This document shows positions 9,301 to 19,590 of a DNA stretch of 64,000 nucleotides, piece after piece. The translations under genes and the position numbers were made by a program. The DNA comes from Stomorhina lunata (Eukaryota > Arthropoda > Insecta > Diptera > Rhiniidae). Where the stretch lies: NCBI GenBank assembly GCA_933228675.1, contig OW121743.1, positions 19,027,651-19,091,650 on the forward strand, written 5' to 3'. The notes beneath the pieces were generated by a model that saw only the letters and a program-made list of their open reading frames with translations, ran no database searches and had not been told where the DNA came from. Every line of letters starts with the position of its first letter. Positions within the stretch are counted from its first letter, which is position 1.

Positions 9301-9488
9301 TCTTCAGATAAATATTTAATATTATAAAATGGGATCTGCTTATTGAAACTTCCCCTGATGCAAAGTAGAGCCAATAGGACTAAGGCTATGATATTATTCG
9401 AAACCTATAGTCATCGCCGGAAGAAAGTTAATTTGACCTATTTCCCCTTTTTAGGTAACAAATCCCAAAAAGTATAGATAATTTTAAT

Positions 9489-10180
9489 TATACCCTTCAC
9501 CACCATAGGTGGAAAGAGTATTATAAGTTTGTGTTGATGTATGTAACGCGTAGAAATATTTGTCATAGACCCACCTTTTAGTCTATGTCCGTCCGTCTGG
9601 CTGGCTGGCTGGACCCCATGTAAACCTTGTAATCAAACTACAGGTCGCAATTCTAAAGATAATTTGATGAAATTGAAATTCGTTAAAATCGACTTCACGG
9701 AATTGATATATTGGCCACATATATAAATATTTTTTCATGAAATTTAAAACAAATACTGCTTATGTAAACTTTAATCACTATACCAAATTTCGAAATTTTG
9801 AAATCGGTCTACATTTGACCATAGCTCCCATACAAATTCTTCTTTAAAAACGCTCTAAATGAGACCAAAATCACTAAAACGCTCGTAAATCTAAAGATAA
9901 TGGGAATTTCAAGTTTATTTTTTGCACACATAATTTTTGTAATAACTGTAATCAATTTGGCAAATTTCGAGATAATCAGTCCACATTTGACCCTAGTTCT
10001 CATATAAGTTCAAATGACGGAAACAGCTTAAATATATAAGTTTTAAGAAAATGTTTGTATGGTGACAATATTAAGCAAATATTTGTCATTATACTGGAAG
10101 AATAACACCTTTGACTTTAGTGGTGAAGGGTATCGTATGGTCGGGCTTGAACGACTATAGCACTTTCTTACTTGTTTTTT
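9489..10180 (+). repeat. Dipteran dispersed non-autonomous repeat (TATACCCTTCACCA...TTACTTGTTTT family)
   Basis: Starts TTATACCCTTCACCACCATA with an internal short inversion (CACCACCATAGGTGG), continues into GTCTATGTCCGTCCGTCTGG followed by CTGG repeats, and ends with AGTGGTGAAGGGTATC, a TCGGGCTTGAACGA-type hairpin, ATAGCACTTTCTTACTTGTTTT. This layout is familiar from an abundant interspersed repeat of higher flies; I do not assign it to a named family. It appears full-length here, and a diverged 5'-truncated relative lies at 56230-56552. No protein is encoded. Confidence 0.75.
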
Positions 10181-10678
10181 ATTTATTAAAGGAATTAATA
10201 AAATATTTTGGTACTTTAAATCTTTAAAACCCAATTACGTAGAGAAAGTGTTTGGCACTAATTATAATTTAGTGCTTTTAGGGTAGGTACTTTTTGTGTT
10301 TTTAGTCGGAGAGAATAAATTAACGCCAAAAATTAGTATTCTATGACATTATCTTATCACTTATCTATTTACAAAAGTTTCCTTTTCTTCAAAAGTACCG
10401 AAAATAGGGTAAAATTTCCCTCATCCTTCTAAGAAAGATTTTTGTCTTTGCTAAAGCAAAATGTAAGTTAGTCAAAATGGTATATTTAACTACTTAGTGT
10501 GGCCATAAACCATTCACAGTAATACATCTTAACTTGACTACATAACACAAGAGGGCGCTGCAAACAGTTTTTATATAACAATTGAATACCAGGGCAAAGA
10601 TTTTCATGCAAATTCTGAAATTCGAATATTGACAAAATGAAAAGAAAATTTTTTCGTAGCTCAGACATTTTTGTATAT
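10181..10678. other. AT-rich unique sequence
   Basis: No gene or repeat recognised between the dispersed repeat and the piggyBac MITE. The 68-codon frame at 10486-10692 runs into the MITE terminus and is not supported. Confidence 0.35.
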
Positions 10679-10682
10679 TTAA

Positions 10683-11116
10683 CCCTTTGCACTCGAACGA
10701 TTTTTTAGTAAGGGTAATCAGCTACTCGAAGGTAAATTTTAATAAAAATTGTAAAAAATAAAAGATAAGAATTTTAAATAAAATGAATTTTATTTCGATA
10801 TTTTTTTTTATATTTATATACTAAAAACATTATATTTGAATATTATTCAAAATACAAAATAGAATAAAAAAGAATATATTACAAATATAAAAGCTTTGAG
10901 TTGGTAAACAAATACCGTTATTATTTGTGTTATTTTGTTATTTTACTTATTATTTTGTTTTTACAGGACTATTCATGCAATTAAAGCAAAAATTTGCAAT
11001 GCGTGCGCAATTTAAGATATACAGGACCATATTTAGTGTTGGCGCCTCTCAAGCGCCGTTCGAGTTGAAGTAATGAATAGGATGGCGCCTGAGAGGCGCC
11101 GTTCGAGTGCAAAGGG
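10683..11116. mobile_element. piggyBac-type MITE, 434 bp, with TTAA target duplication
   Basis: Perfect 17-bp terminal inverted repeats, CCCTTTGCACTCGAACG at the left and its complement at the right, are flanked by TTAA (10679-10682 and 11117-11120), the diagnostic target duplication of piggyBac transposons. The interior is AT-rich and non-coding. Next to the right end is GGCGCCTGAGAGGCGCC, a perfect 7-bp GC hairpin. A second, diverged copy of this right end (GGCGCCTCTCAAGCGCCGTTCGAG) lies about 40 bp further in, so the right terminus is internally duplicated. Confidence 0.92.
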
Positions 11117-11154
11117 TTAATAGTTGTCAGCAAGATTTTTATATGTATATAAGT

Positions 11155-11430
11155 TGTTCGCAAAGTTTTCTTTTTATAGAAAACTTGTCAGTAGGGCAAG
11201 TCCGTAGTGCAGATAGTTTTCTTTATATAGCAAAATTGTCCGTAGGACACAGATTTTTCTATATTGAAAAGTTGTCCATAGGGCAGAGAATTTTCAATAG
11301 AAAAGTTGTACAGGGCACAGAGTTTTCTATATATAGAAAAGTTGTAAATAGGGCAGAAAGTTTTCTGTATACATTCTATATATAGAAAACTCTGTGCCAT
11401 ATGGACAACTTTTATTATCTGTAGGACACA
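11155..11430. repeat. ~50-bp tandem repeat with TTTTCTATATAGAAAA-like cores
   Basis: About five diverged units of the form TTTTCTATATATAGAAAA, GTTGTCCATAGGGCA, CAGAG. The last unit is partly inverted (TATATATAGAAAACTCTGTG then CCATATGGACAACTTTT). The cores resemble those of the large satellite at 16.9-29.5 kb but the linkers differ. Overlapping open frames on both strands are by-products of the palindromic cores. Confidence 0.75.
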
Positions 11431-11639
11431 AGACTTAAGTAGCCTAAAGGGCACATTTTTTTTTTCTAAAAAACAAAATTTTAAATTTGCTTTTCGAATA
11501 TAAATTTGAACTTGTTTGGAAAGATCTTTAGAAAATGTTTGATATGTTTTGGAAACCTTAAGGTCTTAGCTTTCATATTATTTTTCTCTAATATTTATAT
11601 CAGTTTTAGTTCAAGAGTTATATTAATTATTACAAAATT

Positions 11640-14600
11640 ACCTACATATTAATATCAATCATACGCCTAGATTGAATTTTAATAATTTCACTGATAATTT
11701 GTAAAATAGTAAATACTTGAGAAATCATTGACTAGTATATATTAAAAATAATTTTTCTCCAGCACTTGAAGGAAACTCTTCATAATCAATCATTTGCAAA
11801 AATATTAATTTATGTATTGAAAATATTTATACGAAAAAAATATCATGATGATGTATTACTTTTTTTTTATCAAAAAACACTTTACTCAAAACCTTTTCGC
11901 AACACATGTATCAATAATCAATTTTAAAAGCCTACTCTTAGGAGTTCAATACACACGAAAATTGCTAAATTTTCAAATGCTCTTGAAAGCTTAAACATTC
12001 TTCTTACACCTGCTTCAAACGTTTACGATTATGGTGGAAAAATCGTTAACACGCCTATAAAAAATTTATTAAATTGAAGTTTTTTTTTTAAAGGTGTTGT
12101 ATAAAAAAAAAACGAAAACATGCCCTTAAGTTTTAGAGGTTTTTCGTTTTATGTATGTTAGGAAAATTATGTTTAACACGTTTTTTTCTATACAGGGGAA
12201 CTTTAACTAATTTAAATTAAAGACTACACGGAGGTTTTATGATAATTTTTGGGTAAACGTTTTGTTGGAAAAAGTTTAATGGGGGTTTGAATTTGGAACT
12301 ATCCTTCTTTTCTATTGCTAAAATATATTAATTTTAAGGAGTGTTTGCTAAGTGTGTCATATTCTAAATATACAAATCAAAAATCTTAGTCAAATGTCAG
12401 TCAATATTTAAATTTTGTCTTTCCAATTATGTAGTTAATCTAAATATTTGATTTGTTAGGGTTTTTTGTTTGTTTTTAACTTCAAATCAATGCTCAACCT
12501 TTAAGTATTAACAATTAATCACTCAAGAGCCAGCCATTGAGTAATCACGATATTTAGAAATAAAATAAAAAAAAAATATTTCATTTTCTCACTCTACAAA
12601 AATGTTTGAAAAATTGTGAAAATTTTATTTCAAATTAAAAATTGCCCAAACTTAATAGATGTTTTAGCCTAAGGTCTTAAATTTAATTGGAAATTTTAAT
12701 AATTAAAAAATCTTTGTTAGTTAAGAAGTTATAATATTTCTTTTAAAACAACCTCATAATTAATATTAATCATGCGCACTAGAGTATAAAATTTACAAAT
12801 CTTCAATAAATCCCAGATTTCACACATAAAGTTATGGATTTGATTTGGTAACAATTAGGAAAAATACAATTTCATTAAATTTATAGAAAGATTTGATATT
12901 TTGTTAAAAATTTTGCATAAAAAGTTTATTTTAAAAAAATTTTGAAACTTTTAAAAATATAAAGTTCATTTTTAAAAAATCTTTAAAAATATTTTTAAAT
13001 ATTCCAAATATTTTTCAATTAAACTAGGTTTTAGTCAAAGGGGTTATCTGTAATTTTCGATATAAAGTTTTCAAATAGCTTTGCTGGTTTAAAAGTTATG
13101 GCTATTTTTCTAAAACAACCTCTTAGTTATTATCAATCATACGTACTGGAGTACGAAATTTGAAAATTTTAAATAATTCAAAAACTTGTTTAAGAAAGTA
13201 ATTGATTTTGATTGGAAATAATCAAAGAATAAAATTTATAACTAGAATATATAATATAAGCTAAAATTTTAGTTCAAATTTGGGTCATAACTTTGATTAA
13301 ATAAATTGTTGAAATTTTAAAAAAATTAAAAAAAAAAAATTTTAAAGTTTTTGAAAATTTTTTAAAAAATATTTTAAAATGCATTAATGGGATTTTTTGT
13401 AATTCAGCTTTAAGTTTAAGGCTTTGTCTTTAATTTATGGCATAAATTTACCTAATAGCTTTTTTAGTTTAAAAGTTATCGTTATTGTTATATAACAAAC
13501 TCTTAAATTTTATTTCAAAATTTAAAAATTTTGAATAATTAGAGAATTTTTTAAGGTCATCGAGTTTGATTGGAAATAATTAAAGAATAAAATGTGTTAC
13601 TAGAATATATAATATAAGCTAAAATTTTATTTAAAATTTTGCTCGTAATTTTGATCAAATAAATTTTTGAAATTTAAAAAAATCTCAAGAAAATTAAAAA
13701 AAAAAAATTTTAATTAAATTTTTAAAAATATTTAAAAATACAATAAAAGGGTTTTATGTAGTTTAGCTTTAAATTTAAGGCTTTGGCTTTTATTTTTGGT
13801 AGAAATTTACCTAATAGCTTCTTTAGTTTAAAAGTTATGGCAAATTTTTTACAACAACCTCTTAATTAATATCAATTATACGTACTGAAGTACGAAATTT
13901 GAAAATTTAAAATAATTCAAGAATTTGTTAAAGAAAGTGATCGGTTTTGATTGGAAATAATTAAGAAAGAAAATTTATTACTTGAATATATAATATAAAC
14001 TGAAATTTAAGTTAAAATATTGCTCATAATTTTGATGAAATAAATTTTTGAAATTTTAAAAAATTTCAAGACAATTTTTGAAAAATTATTAAAAATATTT
14101 AAGAACACATTAATAGAGTTCTATGTATTTTCGCTTTAAGTTTGAGGCCTTCGCTTTTATTTGTGCTACAAATTTACTTAATAGCTTTTTTAGTTTAAAA
14201 GTTATAGTTATTTTTGTATAACGACCTCTTAATTAATATCAATTATACGTACTGAAGTACGACATTTGAAAATTTAAAATAATTCAAGAATTTGTTAAAG
14301 AAAGTTATCGGTTTTGATGGGAAATAATAAAAGAAGAAAATTTATTGCTTGAATATATAATAAAAGCTGAAACTTAGGTTTAATTTTGCTGTCAAATTTG
14401 ATCAATTAAATTTTTGAAATTTTAAAAAATTTCAAGAAAATTTTTAAAAAATTCTTAAAAATATTTTTAAAAACACCAAAGGATTTTGATAGAATTTTTC
14501 CTTATGTCTGATGTCTTAGCTTAAATTTTTGATACACAATTACTAAATAGCTTTTTTAGTTTTCAAGTTATAGCAATTTTATTAAAATGGCCTCGTGATT

Positions 14601-16000
14601 GATATTAATCATACGCTACGGGATGGTCAATAGAAACCTATAAACTTTACTAGAAAATTTTTGATTAGTAAATGATATTCTTATTAGAAACAAAATAAAT
14701 TGAAATTTTATTCAAAAGAAGTTAATAATTTAAGTTAAAAATGGTTATGCTAAATTTTCTTAAACATTTTTGAAAAATTTAAAAAAGTTTTTTAATTTTT
14801 TTTTTCAACAAAATTTTCTCAATATAAAAAATGATGTTACAAAGTTTTATTTTTATTATTATAGATTTTTAGATTTTAGCTTGAAGCCTTAGGTTTAATT
14901 ATAAATTTCAATAAATCAAAAAGCTTTATTAGTTTTGAAGTTACAGCAAGTTTTGTTTAACTATCTCGTAATTAATATCAATCATACGTCCTGGAGAACT
15001 AAATTTAAATTAAATCTAAACATTTAAAAAAGAATTAAGAGTTTGCTCAAAAAAGTGGTTGATTTGGTTTGAAATAAATATGACACTTAATTGTGGAAAT
15101 CTTCAAAATAAACTCAAATTTTACCATAATTTTGATCAAACAATTTTTTTAACTTTTTTATATAGTAAAAAGACAACTTTTCAAAAAATTCTCAAAAATA
15201 TTTTGAAACAAACTTAAGAGCTTTTGTATTATTTGGCTTTAAGCTTAAGGTCCTGGCTATTATTTTTAATATAAGTTTACTTAAAAGCTTTCTTCGTTTA
15301 AAAGTTATAGCATTTTATTTAACTTAACCTCATACTCGATATTAAGCATTTGCTGTATAATATACAAACAGAAAACCTAGAATTTTGAAAAAAATATGGA
15401 TAAAAGAAGGAGATTTGTAAAAGAAATAAAGAAATTTAATTATTATTAAATTGCAATATACAATTTAAATATTTAAAAATATTTTTGTAAATTTTTCTTA
15501 AACAATTCCAAAAAATTTTAGACTTTTTTTCAAAAATTTTTTTTGAAATAAAAGTTTCTTAAAGAAAATTTTTTCTATTTTTCTTAAAAAATTATAATTT
15601 TATTGCCTTTTTTTAAGGCTTCAATTTCACCAAAGAAAAAATTTTGTACCTTTTTCTGTTTCTTTGTTATTACAGTTTTTCCTTTGCAACCTCTAAATTA
15701 ATATCAATCATACGCTCTAGTGTTTTTATGAGAAAATTTAAATTTTAAGTAATTTCATTTGACAAATAAAGCCTTTAAGCAATTTCTATGTAAAATTTAT
15801 TTAATAAGGCTTTCTATTTAGGGTCTTTTCTTTAACATTTTTGGTTTCAATTAAATTTTATGAGCCTTCTTAAAATTTGTACACAATATTGACAAAAAGC
15901 CAACAAAATGTTTTTATTATTTTACGCCTTTTTACTCAGGCTTTAGTTTTGAATTTTAATTGCCTTTTAAATTTTTTTTTGTTTCAAAAATTTACATAAT
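11640..16000 (+). repeat. Diverged ~365-bp tandem array carrying the TTAATATCAATCATACG box, plus orientation
   Basis: Boxes lie near 11652, 12766, 13124, 13863, 14230, 14602, 14974, 15345 (weak) and 15694; spacing from 13.1 kb on is 366-372 bp or a multiple. Each is preceded by a semi-conserved lead, AAAAGTTATRGC then ~12 bases then ACCTCNTAAT. Between boxes the units keep only patchy similarity (for example GAATATATAATATAAGCT and GTTTAAGGCTTTGGCTTTTATTT). A unit near 13490 has lost its box. Part of this array is directly duplicated at 30.2-33.1 kb. Confidence 0.85.
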
Positions 16001-16890
16001 TTTAATTTTTCTATTTATTAAAATTTTTAGAAAAACTAAAAAACTTCTAAAAAATAAAAATAAATTGTTATTTTTTTAAATTATACCTCAATATTGTTTT
16101 ATATACATATTTATAACCCCTTTTGTTTCAAAACTTTGTGTCAAGTGCCTAAAAGAGGGGTGAGGTTTGAAACTAATACGGTCATGTGTTGCAAAAAATA
16201 GACTCATTTGTTAAAGAACATATACATACATATTTTTTGTTTGAAAATGTCAAGTAGTTTTTCCTTGCTGCTGTAATATGTAGTAGTATGTGCTTTAATA
16301 TTGTTTGGGGGTTTCTCCCCTTTGCTAAAAAATTTTCTTTGCTTTCAAAAACACTTTAAAACTATAAATACTAAAGCACAGAGAAAGGATTTCTTAGAAT
16401 ACACATAAAGTAAATAGAGGAAATATTGCTTTAGTTAAGTCAAAAAAGGCTTAAGAGGCAAATTTTTCAATGACTATGACTATGACTACTTAAAAAGCTA
16501 TTTTTCTACACTTTAAGACATTATTCCCATTCCATAAAAATTTTCATAGGAAATCTCAAAATTTTGATATTTAAAATTTTTGAACCTAGAGCGTATGATT
16601 GATATTAATTTAGAGGTCATGATGGAAAAGTGCTAATATTTTTAAAAGTATAGAAGATACAAAAGATTGTCGTATTGGAAAGACTTCAAGGATTTATTAG
16701 ATTAAAGAGCTAAGATTTCAAAGTTAAAAGTGGTTTCTTAGGAAAGCAAAAAGTAAATAAAGCAAATGTAATCAAAAATGTGTTTGAATCAAAATTTTTT
16801 TAAGAGTAACAAATTACACAAAAATATTTTAACGAAAATCAAAGAAAATACTTCTGACATTATGGAGAAAAATTTTAATAACTAAGAGTT
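16001..16890. other. Unique AT-rich segment with one minus-orientation box
   Basis: Mostly unstructured; contains one GAGCGTATGATTGATATTAA box near 16590 in inverted orientation relative to the preceding array. A box in the opposite orientation borders the far side of the satellite region (30281), giving the satellite region roughly mirrored flanks. Confidence 0.5.
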
Positions 16891-16894
16891 TTCG

Positions 16895-17339
16895 ATGGAA
16901 ACATTTTATAAAATAATTTTTGGTAACAAAAAGTTATCTATACAAAAAATGTTGCCGAAAAATTTTCTATAGAAAATTTTTCAATAACAAAAAACTGTCT
17001 TTAGAAAAATTTTTAATAACGAAATTTTCTATAGAAAATTTTCCAATAATGAAAAATTTTCTATAGAAAACTTTCTAATAACGAAACATTTTCTATAGAA
17101 AATTTTCTAAAAACGAAAAATTTTCTATAGAAAACGAACGAAAAATTTTCTAAATAATATTTTTTAATAACAAAAAATTTTCTATTGCAAATATTTTCAT
17201 AACAAAAAAATTTCTTTAGAAAATATTTACATAAGAAAAATTGCTCTATAGAAAATTCTTTCACAAAGAAATTTTTTTTCTATAGAAAAGTTTTTTATAA
17301 GTAAAAATTTTCTTTTTTTTCTATAGAAAATTGTTCCCT
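16895..17339. repeat. Degenerate left margin of the CTATAG satellite
   Basis: Irregular, point-mutated units of TTTTCTATAGAAAA spaced 25-35 bp, with AATAACGAAAAA linkers. This is the diverged edge expected where an array is no longer homogenised by unequal exchange. An open frame on the minus strand here (17061-17264) is a translation of these units. Confidence 0.85.
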
Positions 17340-19590
17340 ATAAAAAAATTTTATAAGGAAAAATTTTCTATAGAAAATTTTTTAATAAGGAAAAATTTTC
17401 TATAGAAAATTTTTTTTATAAGGAAAAATTTTCTATAGAAAATTTTTTTATAAGGAAAAATTTTCTATAGAAAATTTTTTAATAAGGAAAAATTTTCTAT
17501 AGAAAATTTTTTTATAAGGAAAAATTTTCTATAGAAAATTTTTTTATAAGGAAAAATTTTCTATAGAAAATTTTTTTATAAGGAAAAATTTTCTATAGAA
17601 AATTTTTCATAAGGAAAAATTTTCTATAGAAAATTTTTTTATAAGGAAAAATTTTCTATAGAAAATTTTTTTATAAGGAAAAATTTTCTATAGAAAATTT
17701 TTTTATAAGGAAAAATTTTCTATAGAAAATTTTTTTATAAGGAAAAATTTTCTATAGAAAATTTTTTTATAAGGAAAAATTTTCTATAGAAAATTTTTTT
17801 ATAAGGAAAAATTTTCTATAGAAAATTTTTTTATAAGGAAAAATTTTCTATAGAAAATTTTTTTATAAGGAAAAATTTTCTATAGAAAATTTTTTTATAA
17901 GGAAAAATTTTCTATAGAAAATTTTTTTATAAGGAAAAATTTTCTATAGAAAATTTTTTTATAAGGAAAAATTTTCTATAGAAAATTTTTTTATAAGGAA
18001 AAATTTTCTATAGAAAATTTTTTTATAAGGAAAAATTTTCTATAGAAAATTTTTTTATAAGGAAAAATTTTCTATAGAAAATTTTTTTATAAGAAAAAAT
18101 TTTCTATAGAAAATTTTTTTATAAGGAAAAATTTTCAATAGAAAATTTTTTTATAAGGAAAAATTTTCTATAGAAAATTTTTTTATAAGGAAAAATTTTC
18201 TATAGAACATTTTTTTATAAGGAAAAATTTTCTATAGAAAATTTTTTTATAAGGAAAAATTTTCTATAGAAAATTTATTTATAAGGAAAAATTTTCTATA
18301 GAAAATTTTTTTATAAGGAAAAATTTTCTATAGAAAATTTTTTTATAAAGAAAAATTTTCTATAGAAAATTTTTTTATAAGGAAAAATTTTCTTATAAGG
18401 AAAAATTTTTTTATAAGGAAAAATTTTCTATAGAAAATTTTTTTATAAGGAAAAATTTTCTATAGAAAATTTTTTTATAAGGAAAAATTTTCTATAGAAA
18501 ATTTTTTTATAAGAAAATTTTTTTATAAGGAAAAATTTTCTATAGAAAATTTTTTTATAAGGAAAAATTTTCTATAGAAAATTTTTTTATAAGGAAAAAT
18601 TTTCTATAGAAAATTTTTTTATAAGGAAAAATTTTCTATAGAAAATTTTTTTATAAGCAAAAATTTTCTATAGAAAATTTTTTTATAAGGAAAAATTTTC
18701 TATAGAAAATTTTTTTATAAGGAAAAATTTTCTATAGAACATTTTTTTATAAGGAAAAATTTTCTATAGAAAATTTTTTTATAAGGAAAAATTGTCTATA
18801 GAAAATTTTTTTATAAGGAAAAATTTTCTATAGAAAATTTTTTTATAAGGAAAAATTTTCTATAGAAAATTTTTTTATAAGGAAAAATTTTTTATAGAAA
18901 ATTTTTTTATAAGGAAAAATTTTCTATAGAAAATTTTTTTATAAGGAAAAATTTTCTATAGAAAATTTTTTTATAAGGAAAAATTTTCTATAGAAAATTT
19001 TTTTATAAGGAAAAATTTTCTATAGAAAATTTTTTTATAAGGAAAAATTTTCTATAGAAAATTTTTTTATAAGGAAAAATTTTCTATAGAAAATTTTTTT
19101 ATAAGGAAAAATTTTCTATAGAAAATTTTTTTATAAGGAAAAATTTTCTATAGAAAATTTTTTTATAAGGAAAAATTTTCTATAGAAAATTTTTTTATAA
19201 GGAAAAATTTTCTATAGAAAATTTTTTTATAAGGAAAAATTTTTTTATAAGGAAATATTTTCTATAGAAAATTTTTTTATAAGGAAAAATTTTCTATAGA
19301 AAATTTTTTAATAAGGAAAAATTTTCTATAGAAAATTTTTTTATAAGGAAAAATTATCTATAGAAAATTTTTTTATAAGGAAAAATTTTCTATAGAAAAT
19401 TTTTTTATAAGGAAAAATTTTCTATAGAAAATTTTTTTATAAAGAAAAATTTTCTATAGAAAATTTTTTTATAAGGAAAAATTTTCTATAGAAAATTTTT
19501 TTATAGGGAAAAATTTTCCATAGAAAAATTTTTTATAAGGAAAAATTTTCTATAGAAAATTTTTTTATAAGGAAAAATTTTCTGTAGAAA
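17340..19590. repeat. Homogeneous 32-bp satellite block with ATAAGG linker, about 70 units
   Basis: The unit is TTTTCTATAGAAAA followed by a T7 run, ATAAGG and A5; the period is exactly 32 bp (for example ATAAGG at 17641 and 17673). Units are nearly identical over 2.2 kb with scattered single changes and a few partial units (18390-18415, 18510, 19240). The core is a perfect palindrome that extends to 22 bp including the flanking AAAA/TTTT, so every unit can form a small cruciform. Confidence 0.97.

Noticed and set aside
9489..10180. Dispersed repeat considered as an LTR or a coding transposon
   Set aside because: No terminal direct repeats, primer-binding site or protein; structure and size fit a non-autonomous interspersed repeat.
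17340..19590. Regularly spaced 32-bp repeats resembling a CRISPR array
   Set aside because: There are no variable spacers: unit and linker are both constant. The surrounding DNA is eukaryotic.
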